Shown here: positions 33,734 to 41,732 of the stretch, piece by piece
How positions within the stretch are numbered: position 1 is the stretch's first letter
Layout: each line of letters begins with the position of its first letter
NCBI GenBank assembly: GCA_041946685.1
Contig: JBHGAV010000017.1
Location: 1 to 64,000, forward strand
From: JBHGAV01 sp041946685
GTDB taxonomy: Bacteria > Acidobacteriota > Terriglobia > Bryobacterales > Bryobacteraceae
Direction: 5' to 3'
Length of the DNA stretch: 64,000 bases
The notes under the pieces: generated by a model
Database searches by the model: none
The model's input: only the letters and a program-made list of their open reading frames with translations
What the model was told of the DNA's origin: nothing
Position numbers and translations under genes: made by a program

Positions 33734-34855
33734 CTAGCTGAAAAATGAGACGATTAGGTCCGCAATACGCCGGCTTGCCCGACCGTCCCCGTAGGGATTG
33801 TGAACGCGTGCCATGCGCTCGTATTCCATTGGGTCGTCCAACAGGCGGGCTGTCTCCTCTACGATGCGGGCCTGACTGGTTCCAACCAGCTTCGCTGTCC
33901 CGGCCTGAACGGCTTCCGGGCGCTCCGTCTTTTCGCGCATGACCAAGACCGGCTTGCCGAGAGACGGTCCCTCCTCTTGAATGCCTCCCGAGTCGGTGAG
34001 GAGCAGAAAGGCGCGGCTCATCAGGTCGACGAAAGGCACGTAGCCGAGCGGCTCCATGAGCAGGATGTTCCTCCTGCCGGACAGCAGCCGCCGGACGGGC
34101 TTCTGGACCTGCGGGTTCGGATGCACCGGATAAACAATCTGCACGTCGTCCCTCTCGGCCAGCCGGGCAAGCGCGGCGCAGATGTTCTCGAAGCCTTCTC
34201 CAAAGCTCTCCCTGCGGTGGGCCGTTACCAGGATCAACTTTCTGGCAGGGTCCAGTTGAGGCCACTCGGGGCGCTTCAGGTTCCCACTTCGAAGAGCCTC
34301 GCGCACCTGGAGAACGGCGTCAATACCGGGATTCCCGGTGACCGCGATTCGATCCCGCGGGACGCCTTCGGCGACCAGGTTGCGTGCCGCTTCCTCGGTG
34401 GCGGCGAAGTGCAGCGACGCGAGGTGGCCCGTGAGGACTCGGTTAATCTCCTCCGGGAACGGCTCGAAGCGATCGCCCGTTCTCAGCCCGGCTTCCACAT
34501 GGCCTACCGGCACTTTCGAGTAGAATGCGGCCAGGGCGCCACACATGGTGGTGGTGGTATCGCCCTGAACCAGGACCATATCCGGCTGCTCGGATTCGAG
34601 CACCGGCTCAAGGCCGGCCAGGATGCGCGAGGTGGACTGAAACAAAGACTGTCCGGCGGCCATCACGCCGAGGTCGTAATCCGGCTCGGCGTCGAAGGCT
34701 TCCAGCACTTGGTCGAGCAGTTCACGGTGCTGGGCGGTAACGCACACTCTGGCCGTGAAGTCCGCCGGGCGGCTCCGAAGGTGGGCCAATACGGGACACA
34801 ACTTGATAGCTTCGGGCCTGGTGCCGAAGACAAAAAGGACCTTGGTGGGGGTCAA
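33734..34855 (-). CDS. wecB: UDP-N-acetylglucosamine 2-epimerase (non-hydrolysing)
   Basis: A 373-residue cytoplasmic enzyme that interconverts UDP-GlcNAc and UDP-ManNAc for surface polysaccharide synthesis. It begins VLFVFGTRPEAIKLCPVLA and has VQGDTTTTMCGALAAFY, GHVEAGLRTGD and the LLTDSGGIQEEGPSLGKPVLV loop that binds the substrate. Length is standard. No UDP-ManNAc dehydrogenase is adjacent. It begins 8 nt after infA, an unusual neighbour, so both may lie on one transcript. Confidence 0.93.
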   Translation of the reverse strand: MTPTKVLFVFGTRPEAIKLCPVLAHLRSRPADFTARVCVTAQHRELLDQVLEAFDAEPDYDLGVMAAGQSLFQSTSRILAGLEPVLESEQPDMVLVQGDTTTTMCGALAAFYSKVPVGHVEAGLRTGDRFEPFPEEINRVLTGHLASLHFAATEEAARNLVAEGVPRDRIAVTGNPGIDAVLQVREALRSGNLKRPEWPQLDPARKLILVTAHRRESFGEGFENICAALARLAERDDVQIVYPVHPNPQVQKPVRRLLSGRRNILLMEPLGYVPFVDLMSRAFLLLTDSGGIQEEGPSLGKPVLVMREKTERPEAVQAGTAKLVGTSQARIVEETARLLDDPMEYERMARVHNPYGDGRASRRIADLIVSFFS

Positions 34856-34863
34856 AGGGGTGA

Positions 34864-35082
34864 TTACTTGTGGCGGTAGGTAATTCGGCCCTTGGTCAGG
34901 TCGTAGGGTGACATTTCCAGGGTCACCCGATCACCCGCCAGCACACGAATGCGGTTCCTACGGAGCTTGCCGGCCAGGTGGGCCAGAATGGTGCGGTCTT
35001 GATCCAGTTGAACGCTGAATAGACCGCTTGGGAATTTCTCGACGACTGTTCCTGTTACTTCGATACAGTCTTCCTTGCTCAT
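34864..35082 (-). CDS. infA: Translation initiation factor IF-1
   Basis: A 72-residue S1/OB-fold protein that binds the 30S A site during initiation. The sequence has the family's usual length and landmarks: IEVTGTVVEKFPSGLFSVQL, GKLRRNRIRVLAGDRV and the C-terminal YDLTKGRITYRHK. A strong AAGGAGGAGG precedes ATG 35082. It stands outside a ribosomal-protein operon, between cspA and wecB, which fits an extra or relocated copy; whether another infA exists elsewhere cannot be seen. Confidence 0.96.
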   Translation of the reverse strand: MSKEDCIEVTGTVVEKFPSGLFSVQLDQDRTILAHLAGKLRRNRIRVLAGDRVTLEMSPYDLTKGRITYRHK

Positions 35083-35115
35083 CCTCCTCCTTCCGTCAGA
35101 TCTTGGCGAACATCG

Positions 35116-35161
35116 TTCGGGGCCGTGAGAACAGAATCAGGTCCGGCCCGCCGGCCCCGAA
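35116..35161 (-). repeat. 10-bp inverted repeat between cspA and infA
   Basis: TTCGGGGCCG at 35116-35125 and CGGCCCCGAA at 35152-35161 are perfect complements separated by 26 nt, with a further GC-rich symmetric core (CCGGCCCGCCGG) inside. In the cspA-infA transcript this would form a stable stem just after the cspA stop. There is no T-tract, so processing, pausing or partial attenuation fits better than an intrinsic terminator. Confidence 0.5.
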
Positions 35162-35173
35162 ATCCTTAGCGGC

Positions 35174-35380
35174 CTAGGTCACGGGTGTGACGTTGGCCGC
35201 CGCGAGTCCCTTCGGACCGCGGGTGACCTCGAACTCCACTCTGGAGCCTTCCTCAAGGGAACGATAGCCGTCCGCCGCTATGGCGGAATAGTGCACGAAC
35301 ACATCTTCCCCATTGTCTCGCTGGATGAAGCCGTAGCCCTTCGCAGCGTTGAACCACTTCACAGTACCAGTTTCCTTCAT
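35174..35380 (-). CDS. cspA: Cold-shock protein (CspA family)
   Basis: A 68-residue OB-fold RNA/DNA chaperone. It has the two RNP motifs (KGYGFI near residue 14 and VFVHYSAI near 27) and the usual N-terminus MKETGTVKWFNAAKG. It melts mRNA secondary structure, and its neighbour infA acts in the same process of translation start. A consensus -10 about 185 nt upstream suggests a long 5' leader like those of cold-regulated csp genes. Confidence 0.95.
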   Translation of the reverse strand: MKETGTVKWFNAAKGYGFIQRDNGEDVFVHYSAIAADGYRSLEEGSRVEFEVTRGPKGLAAANVTPVT

Positions 35381-35561
35381 ACACTTCCCTACACTAGACT
35401 TTCATTCGACCTTGACTCCTGCAACCGGCCGTGAAAAGCACGAAAAAATCCTTGGACACACCTCACCACACGCTCAACGTAGCCGTTGTATGTGGGGCGT
35501 GCCCCTGGAGCCCCTCGAGACCTTTTGCGCAAACAGAAACAAGAGTCAAACGCCAGTTCAC

Positions 35562-35567
35562 ATTATA
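35562..35567 (-). promoter_or_regulatory. Minus-strand TATAAT -10 element for a long cspA leader
   Basis: A perfect TATAAT reads on the minus strand at 35567-35562 (GATGTATAATGTG). A start near 35555 would give a 5' untranslated leader of about 175 nt before cspA. No convincing -35 hexamer is seen. The leader length is similar to that of E. coli cspA mRNA, but homology of the leader is not claimed. Confidence 0.4.
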
Positions 35568-35603
35568 CATCACCAAGAAACAAGCGCCGAGGCTGCTTTG
35601 CGG

Positions 35604-35633
35604 TTGTCAACCCGCATCGCCGGACTCTATCCG
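35604..35633 (+). promoter_or_regulatory. Possible promoter for the M3 peptidase gene
   Basis: TTGTCA at 35604-35609 matches the -35 consensus at five of six positions. An 18-bp spacer leads to TATCCG at 35628-35633, a weak -10. The predicted start is about 33 nt upstream of ATG 35673, which supports that start over the longer upstream open frame. Confidence 0.35.
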
Positions 35634-35672
35634 GCTAAGATTGAGGTTCGGCTCGAAGGGGACCCGATTCAC

Positions 35673-37751
35673 ATGAGACTGCCCGCGCTGCTGGCCGCCG
35701 CCGCACTCGCATCGAGCGCGGCCACCATTGACAATCCGTTGCTCGACAAGAGCCTGCCGATTCCCTTCGACAGGATCAGGGCGGAGCACGTGGAGCCCGC
35801 GATGACCCGCCTGCTGGAGGAGGCTCGCCGGAAGCGCGCGGCCTACGTGGCCAGTACGGACCTCCGCACCTATGAGAACACGATGACCGCGCTCGAAGAG
35901 ATCACGGAGGACCTGGTGCGAGCCAACGCCATCATCCGGCACCTGGACAACGTCGCCTCGACACCGGTGCTGCGCAAGGCGGTCGGCGCCGTGCTGCCTC
36001 GATACGCCGAATTCGTATCGAATCTTCCGCTGGACCCGGGTATCTACGCCAAGCTGAAGGCGTTTGCCGCCACGCCGGAGGCCAAGGCTCTGACCGGCGC
36101 GCGCAGGCGCTTCCTGGAGGTCACTCTCGACGATTTCCTCCGGCAGGGTGCCGAGTTGGACGCCCCGGCGAGAAAGCGCCTGGGGGAAATCAACGTTGAA
36201 CTGACCAATCTGCGCAAGCAGTACGGCGACAACGTTCTCGACGCAACCAACGCGTTCGAGTTGGTGGTCCGAGACGAAGCCAGCCTCGCCGGACTCCCTC
36301 TCTCGGCGCGGACCGCGGCACGCGAGAGCGCCAAGCAGAAAGGTCTCGAAGGGTGGCGTTTCACGTTACAGGAGCCCAGCTACCGGGCCATTATGACCTA
36401 CCTGGACGATGCCGGGATCCGGGAACAGCTCTTTCGCGCCTACAACTCCAGGGCCATCGGAGGCGGCAACGACAACGTGCCGATCATGAGGAAAATCCTC
36501 CAGTTGCGGCAGGAACGGGCGCGTCTCTTGGGATTCAGGAGTTACGCCGATCTGACGACCGCCGATCGCATGGCCAGGAGCGGAGATCGGGTGCGGGAGT
36601 TCCTCGGGACACTCGAATCGAGGACTCGTCCGTTCTACGAGACCGAGAACGCGGAGCTGCTAAAGTTCCGCCGTGAATTGGAAGGCGACCGCGCTCCCGA
36701 GCTCCAGATGTGGGACACCGCCTACTACGCCGAGAAGCTGAGAAGGCAGCGCTACGACTTTGACGAAGAGGCGCTGCGCCCGTACTTTCCGGCCGGCAGT
36801 GTGCTCAAGGGCATGTTCGAGCTGGTCGAAAGGCTTTACGGCATCCGGGTGGTGAAGGTGAACCGCGCGCCCGTGTGGAATCCCGCCGTAGAGTACTTTG
36901 AGGTCCGTGACGCGGACGGCTCGCTGCTGGGCGCTTTCTACTCCGACTTGTACCCGCGGGAGGACAAGCGAAGTGGCGCCTGGTCCAGCAGGCTGATCAC
37001 CGGTGGGCCCATCGACGGCAGGTTCGGGCCGCACGTGGGGACGATCAACGCCAACCTGAACCAGCCATCGGATGGTAAACCGGCTCTGCTTTCCAAGCGC
37101 GACGTCGAGACGGTGTACCACGAGTTCGGCCATCTGCTTCATCAGGTCCTGAGCCGCGTTCCCGTCCGGGGGTTAAACGATGTCGCCTGGGACTTCGTGG
37201 AGCTGCCGAGCCAGATCATGGAAAACTGGACCTGGGAGCGCGAAAGCCTGGATCTTATTGCCCGGCATTACCAGACCGGCGCACCCATCCCGGACGACCT
37301 GTTCAAAAAGATGACGCTTACTCGCACCTTCCGAGCCGCGAACGCCCAGATGCGCCAACTGTCGTTGGGCGTGGTGGATTTGTCCTTGCACGTGGACTAC
37401 GATGCGAGCCGGGATCCGGACATGCTGGCTTACACACGCAGGATATTCCAGAGGTTCGTGCCTTCTCCCGTGCCGGCGGACTATGCAATGGCAGCCAGCT
37501 TCACTCACATTTTCTCGGGAGGCTACGCCTGCGGCTACTACTCTTACAAATGGGCGGAGGTGCTGGATGCCGACGCGTTTACCCGTTTCCAGAAGGAGGG
37601 TCTTTTCAGCGCGAAGGCCGGCACGGCTTTCCGGCGCGAAGTGCTGGAGAAGGGCAACACCGAGGAGCCCGGGGTGTTGTTCCGGAATTTTGTGGGCCGC
37701 GACCCGGATCCGGAAGCGCTGATGCGCCGCAGCGGTCTAGTGCGTGACTGA
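35673..37751 (+). CDS. M3 family oligopeptidase (PrlC/Dcp-like)
   Basis: A 692-residue zinc metallopeptidase that cleaves short peptides. The active site YHEFGHLLHQ places the zinc ligands and the catalytic Glu around His483, and the downstream ELPSQIMENW supplies the third ligand region. The start MRLPALLAAAALASSAATIDNP is a signal peptide, so the enzyme is probably periplasmic, unlike cytoplasmic PrlC. The open frame extends 108 codons further upstream into the cspA promoter region, but that part has no family similarity. The flavoprotein gene follows 15 nt after the stop. Confidence 0.92.
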   Translation: MRLPALLAAAALASSAATIDNPLLDKSLPIPFDRIRAEHVEPAMTRLLEEARRKRAAYVASTDLRTYENTMTALEEITEDLVRANAIIRHLDNVASTPVLRKAVGAVLPRYAEFVSNLPLDPGIYAKLKAFAATPEAKALTGARRRFLEVTLDDFLRQGAELDAPARKRLGEINVELTNLRKQYGDNVLDATNAFELVVRDEASLAGLPLSARTAARESAKQKGLEGWRFTLQEPSYRAIMTYLDDAGIREQLFRAYNSRAIGGGNDNVPIMRKILQLRQERARLLGFRSYADLTTADRMARSGDRVREFLGTLESRTRPFYETENAELLKFRRELEGDRAPELQMWDTAYYAEKLRRQRYDFDEEALRPYFPAGSVLKGMFELVERLYGIRVVKVNRAPVWNPAVEYFEVRDADGSLLGAFYSDLYPREDKRSGAWSSRLITGGPIDGRFGPHVGTINANLNQPSDGKPALLSKRDVETVYHEFGHLLHQVLSRVPVRGLNDVAWDFVELPSQIMENWTWERESLDLIARHYQTGAPIPDDLFKKMTLTRTFRAANAQMRQLSLGVVDLSLHVDYDASRDPDMLAYTRRIFQRFVPSPVPADYAMAASFTHIFSGGYACGYYSYKWAEVLDADAFTRFQKEGLFSAKAGTAFRREVLEKGNTEEPGVLFRNFVGRDPDPEALMRRSGLVRD

Positions 37752-37766
37752 GGAGGCAGCAATCAT

Positions 37767-38342
37767 ATGAAAGTCATCGCGTTTAACGGTAGTGCCCGGC
37801 GGGACGGGAATACCTCGATTCTGCTGGGCTACGTGCTCCGGGAACTGAAGGCGGAGGGCATAGAGACCGAGGTGGTGCCGCTGGCGGGCAACAAGATCCA
37901 TGGCCGCATCGCCTGCCGCACCTGCTCCGCGCGAAAGGACGGCCTCTGCGGGCAGAGAGACGACGACGGCAACGCGCTGATCCAATCCATGACGGCTGCC
38001 GACGGGATCCTGCTGGGAAGCCCCACCTATGTGACCGACGTCACGCCGGAGATCAAGGCGCTGATGGACCGCGCCTGCCTAGTCAGCCGCGCCAACGGCG
38101 GACTGCTGCGGCGGAAGGTGGGCGCGGCGGTGGTGGCCGTACGAAGGGCCGGCGCCATGCACGCCTTCGACACGCTCAACCACTTCTTCCTGATCAACGA
38201 GATGATGATCCCCGGCTCATCCTACTGGAACATCGGAATCGGCAGGGAGAAGGGCGACGTGGAGAAGGACGCCGAAGGCATAGAGACCATGCGTGTTCTC
38301 GGCCGGAACATGGCCTGGCTCTTGAAGAAGACCCGTTCGTAA
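37767..38342 (+). CDS. NADPH-dependent FMN reductase / flavodoxin-like protein
   Basis: A 191-residue flavoprotein of the iron-sulfur flavoprotein/FMN reductase group. It begins KVIAFNGSARRDGNTSILL, the FMN phosphate-binding loop. The region CRTCSARKDGLC (about 51-62) has the compact Cys motif that in related proteins binds a [4Fe-4S] cluster, though with altered spacing. GSPTYVTDVTPEIKALMDR is the typical flavin-contact segment. Role in electron transfer or quinone reduction is inferred. It closes the plus-strand pair with the M3 peptidase. Confidence 0.82.
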   Translation: MKVIAFNGSARRDGNTSILLGYVLRELKAEGIETEVVPLAGNKIHGRIACRTCSARKDGLCGQRDDDGNALIQSMTAADGILLGSPTYVTDVTPEIKALMDRACLVSRANGGLLRRKVGAAVVAVRRAGAMHAFDTLNHFFLINEMMIPGSSYWNIGIGREKGDVEKDAEGIETMRVLGRNMAWLLKKTRS

Positions 38343-38356
38343 AGACCCGGACTGTC

Positions 38357-39469
38357 TCAGCGGGTCAGGAATGGCCAGTGCGGGACAACGTGATAGCCGT
38401 ATTTAGTCACCGCCAGGTACAGGGCGCCCCCGATGGCTACCAGCGCCACCAGAAGTCCGTACAGCACCTTTCCCCACGGGAAGCGGCGTTTCTCCCGGTG
38501 CAGCACGAGCAGGTAGCTGGCAAACACGCCCACGAAGAACAACCCGCACATCGGCACCGCGAACAACATCAGGTTGAAGATGTCGGGCGTGGGCGTAACG
38601 ACGGCGGCGATGATCACGATGATCAGGATGGCGTAGCGCGTGTTCCGCAGCAGAAACCGGGGGCTCACCACCCTGAGGAGCGTCAGGAGGAACAGCAGCA
38701 CCGGCAGCTCAAACACAATCCCGATGCCCAGGGTCGCGTTCACGAAGAGGTCGAAGTACTCGGTTGCCGTGATCATCGGCATGACGTGGATGTCACGTCC
38801 AATGCTGAGAAGAAACGCAAGGCCGAAGCGGAACGCGACGAAGTAAGCGAATAGCCCGCCCAGGATGAACAGACCCGCCGTAGAAATGACAAAAGGCGCC
38901 GCCCAGCGGCGCTCCTTCTTGTACAAGCCCGGTGCGATGAACGCCCACACCTGGTAGAGGACCCAGGGCGCCGCCAGGAACAGAGCCACCAGCATCGGGG
39001 CCTTCACCCAGATGATGGAGAACGCTTCCGTGGGCTTGATGAAGACCAGATTCGGGCTGGCGCCCGTGGTTTGCAGCGCCTCGATGGCAGGCTGGCTGAT
39101 GATCTGCCAGATCTGATTGGCGAAAACCAGACAGAGGACGAAAGAGACCGCAATCCCGGCCAGCGCATACATGATCCGGCTGCGCAGTTCTTCCAGGTGC
39201 TCGAGGAAGGACATGCGGAGCATGCCCTCCTCCTCATCCTCATCCTCTTCCGCTTCGGCGGGAGCCGGCGATGGTGGAGGCGGAGAGCTCTTCCCGGCAA
39301 CCACCATAGCCGGGGCCGGAGACGCCTCGGCGGCCGCGATCTCGTTGGGATACGGCTCAGCCTCGTAGCTTGCAGGGTCCCCGTACCCGCCTGTTTCGGA
39401 GCCTGGTTGAGACGCTTCCCCGGCCTCCGGGGGGCTCTCTCCCCCTGGTTGTTTGTCCTCAGATTCCAT
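38357..39469 (-). CDS. tatC: Sec-independent translocase TatC with acidic N-terminal extension
   Basis: A 370-residue inner-membrane protein. The last 285 residues form the TatC core of six helices, with the conserved MSFLEHLEELRSRIM at its start, the periplasmic FIKPTEAFSIIWVKAP and FVISTAGLFILGGLFAYFV. Before it is an unusual 85-residue cytoplasmic region rich in Glu, Pro and Ala, with an acidic EEDEDEEEG run. The core recognises twin-arginine signals. It lies 18 nt downstream of the tatA/B gene. Several Tat-type substrates are encoded in the same window (48192, 49067, 6395). Confidence 0.93.
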   Translation of the reverse strand: MESEDKQPGGESPPEAGEASQPGSETGGYGDPASYEAEPYPNEIAAAEASPAPAMVVAGKSSPPPPSPAPAEAEEDEDEEEGMLRMSFLEHLEELRSRIMYALAGIAVSFVLCLVFANQIWQIISQPAIEALQTTGASPNLVFIKPTEAFSIIWVKAPMLVALFLAAPWVLYQVWAFIAPGLYKKERRWAAPFVISTAGLFILGGLFAYFVAFRFGLAFLLSIGRDIHVMPMITATEYFDLFVNATLGIGIVFELPVLLFLLTLLRVVSPRFLLRNTRYAILIIVIIAAVVTPTPDIFNLMLFAVPMCGLFFVGVFASYLLVLHREKRRFPWGKVLYGLLVALVAIGGALYLAVTKYGYHVVPHWPFLTR

Positions 39470-39487
39470 TGGTGTGATCGACGAGAC

Positions 39488-39985
39488 TCAGCCTGCCACG
39501 GTCCTGCTTTCGGGCGACGGCTCGCCCTCGGCCACTCCGGCCGACTGGCCGGAATCGGCCAGCTCGAACTCGGGGGAACACCCCGCCGATTCGGACGCGG
39601 CCTCGGCCGCGGCATAGACCGGTTCGGACTGCGAATCGGTGGTCTGGTCAGCGCCCTCAGGTGCGGACGCGCTTACAGTGGACGGACTTGCGGCAGCGGA
39701 ATCCTCTTGGGGAAGATCATACGGGCCCTGTTCGTAAGTATATGAAGAACTATAGTCTTGCAGTTCTCCGTGGACGCTGCTTGTGACTTCCCTGATCGAT
39801 TCGTTTTCCCGCTCCAGGTTGCTCATCTCGCGGTCCCAAGTCGACTTCAGCTCACTTGAGGCGCGACGGAACTCGGTGAGTGCTTTGCCGATGGTCTTGC
39901 CCAATTCCGGAAGCTTCTTCGGCCCGAAAATGAGCAGGGCAAGGACAAAGATAAACACCGTTTCCTGCCAGCCCAGCGGACCCAT
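39488..39985 (-). CDS. TatA/TatB-like Sec-independent translocase subunit
   Basis: A 165-residue protein with the N-terminal membrane helix and hinge of the TatA/B family (WQETVFIFVLALLIFGPKKLPELGKTIGKALTEFRRA), followed by a charged amphipathic helix. The long C-terminal tail (about 75-165) is low in complexity, rich in Ser, Glu and Ala. The Leu/Phe-rich FGPKKLP hinge fits TatA; the length and long helix resemble TatB. One protein may do both jobs, as no second copy is visible here. Start ATG 39985 begins MGPLGWQ. Confidence 0.88.
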   Translation of the reverse strand: MGPLGWQETVFIFVLALLIFGPKKLPELGKTIGKALTEFRRASSELKSTWDREMSNLERENESIREVTSSVHGELQDYSSSYTYEQGPYDLPQEDSAAASPSTVSASAPEGADQTTDSQSEPVYAAAEAASESAGCSPEFELADSGQSAGVAEGEPSPESRTVAG

Positions 39986-40048
39986 CCGTGTTCCTCCCAA
40001 ATGTCGATTCAACTACATGATACCCCTTTTCGTGGTCTAATACCGGAC

Positions 40049-40999
40049 ATGAAAGGACGCATCTGGCTCGCCCTGGCGCTCGTGTTTCCGATCTGCGCCC
40101 AGGTCAGGTTCACCCAGGGCAAGGACAGGATCTCCGTGGCGATCGACGGAAGGCCGTTCACCGAGTTCTTCTACGGCCCGGATGTCCCGAAGCCATATCT
40201 GCATCCCCTCAGGGCAGCTAGCGGAGTCGTCGTGACGAGGGCGTTTCCCATGGAGGCAGTCGAGGGCGAGACCACGGATCACCCTCATCACCGCGGGCTG
40301 TGGTTCACCCACGGCGACGTGAGCGGCGTCGACTTCTGGATGAACGAGCCCGCCGGCGACCGGAAGAACCTGGGGCGCGTGGTGCTCAACAGGATTGTCA
40401 GCGTTAAGGACGCGTCGATCAGCGCCCAATTCGACTGGATCGGCCCGGCGGGGAACAAGATGCTGACCGAATCGCGGACGATGACCTTCCACGGCGCCCC
40501 GAGGCTGCGCGTGGTCGACTTCGACATCACGCTAAGCGCAGTCGAGAAGGTGAAGTTCGGAGACACCAAAGAGGGCACGTTCGCCATACGCGTCGCCTCG
40601 GGGCTTGAGGCGCCGGGGAAGAACATCCCCGCTACCCCGGTGCGCACCGGGAAAATGATCGACGCGGAAGGCCGGGAGTCGGAGGCGGGCGTATGGGGCA
40701 AGCGCGCGCCTTGGGTGGATGTCTATGGCGAGGTGGAGGGGCAGACTGTGGGCATGGCCATCATGGATCACCCCTCCAACCCGCACCACCCCACTTTCTG
40801 GCACTGCCGGGCGTACGGCCTGTGCGCCGCAAACCCGTTCGGGGCGCACGATTTCATGAACGACAAGAACCAAGACGCCAGCATCACGCTGGAGCCCGGA
40901 CGGAACATGCGGCTGCGCTACCGGGTGGTGATCCACGAAGGAGAGCCGGGAGCGGCAGGGATTGCGGGACTATATGCGGCCTTCGCCGCCACCAGATGA
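40049..40999 (+). CDS. DUF6807 (PmoA-like) secreted protein
   Basis: A 316-residue protein with a signal peptide (MKGRIWLALALVFPICAQ). It matches the DUF6807 family, often called methane oxygenase PmoA family although it has no relation to methane oxidation shown here. Landmarks are KPYLHPLRAASGVVVTR, the His-rich DHPHHRGLWFTHGDV, and MDHPSNPHHPTFWHCRAYGL. The conserved His clusters suggest metal or sugar binding. Such proteins are frequent in Acidobacteria and Planctomycetes near carbohydrate-degrading genes. Its end overlaps trmJ by 30 bp. Confidence 0.85.
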   Translation: MKGRIWLALALVFPICAQVRFTQGKDRISVAIDGRPFTEFFYGPDVPKPYLHPLRAASGVVVTRAFPMEAVEGETTDHPHHRGLWFTHGDVSGVDFWMNEPAGDRKNLGRVVLNRIVSVKDASISAQFDWIGPAGNKMLTESRTMTFHGAPRLRVVDFDITLSAVEKVKFGDTKEGTFAIRVASGLEAPGKNIPATPVRTGKMIDAEGRESEAGVWGKRAPWVDVYGEVEGQTVGMAIMDHPSNPHHPTFWHCRAYGLCAANPFGAHDFMNDKNQDASITLEPGRNMRLRYRVVIHEGEPGAAGIAGLYAAFAATR

Positions 41000-41728
41000 A
41001 GCGGTCTGATTTCTGACACCCAACTTCCACAGGATCTGTCGCAGCATGCCGAGCCAGATCTCAGCGTCGTGGAGCGAGAGGTCCATCCGCCGCACCAAGC
41101 GGCGGAGCTTCATCGCAGTGGAGGTCTCCACGCGCTCGTGCACGTAACCGCTCCTGGCCAGGACGTCGGTGAGCAGCCGGGTCAGCTCTTCCAGGCTTGC
41201 CGCAGTTGGGCGTTTCTTTCTCTCGGGCCTTGCCAGCGCCGCCTCCGGCCGGCGGGTCAACTCGTAAAGACACACGGCCACGGCCTGCCCCAGGTTCATC
41301 GAGCCGTGACCGTCTTCGGTCGGGACGCGCATCAGCCAGTGGCAGTGCGCCAGGTCCTCATTGGCCAGCCCGTACTTCTCCGATCCGAACAGCAGCGCGA
41401 CGGGCTCCGAAACCAGGCGCTTGCGGATCAGCCTGCCGCCGTACTCGAGCCGGCGGATGGGGTGGTTGAGCTCGCGGCGGCCCGCGGCCGTCGTTCCAAC
41501 AACCAGGGTGCAGTCCGCCACCGCCTCGGCCACCGATGCGAACTCGGCCGCCGCCTCCAGGACGTGGCCGGCGCGCACGGCGGAGCGGGCTTCGCGAAAG
41601 GCAACTTCGTAGGGATTGACCAGACGCAGCGCACCAAAGCCGAAGTTGCTCATAGCGCGCGCCGCGGCGCCGATGTTCAAAGGATTGCGGGGGGCCACCA
41701 GTACAACCCGCAACAGGTCGCGTTCCAC
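40970..41728 (-). CDS. SPOUT RNA methyltransferase, TrmJ-like
   Basis: A 252-residue SAM-dependent 2'-O-methyltransferase. It starts VVLVAPRNPLNIGAAARAMSNFGF and has the knot motifs LLFGSEKYGLANEDL and SMNLGQAVAVCLYEL. TrmJ methylates position 32 in several tRNAs; other members of the family modify rRNA. The C-terminal helical region is typical of TrmJ. GTG 41728 starts 4 nt after the korB stop; a longer open frame upstream would overlap korB. Co-transcription with korAB is likely. The 3' end overlaps the DUF6807 gene. Confidence 0.88.
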   Translation of the reverse strand: MERDLLRVVLVAPRNPLNIGAAARAMSNFGFGALRLVNPYEVAFREARSAVRAGHVLEAAAEFASVAEAVADCTLVVGTTAAGRRELNHPIRRLEYGGRLIRKRLVSEPVALLFGSEKYGLANEDLAHCHWLMRVPTEDGHGSMNLGQAVAVCLYELTRRPEAALARPERKKRPTAASLEELTRLLTDVLARSGYVHERVETSTAMKLRRLVRRMDLSLHDAEIWLGMLRQILWKLGVRNQTASSGGGEGRI

Positions 41729-41732
41729 AGGT

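Noticed and set aside
35349..35672. A 108-residue N-terminal extension of the M3 peptidase
   Set aside because: It runs through the cspA leader and promoter and has no similarity to the family; the signal peptide at 35673 is the natural start.
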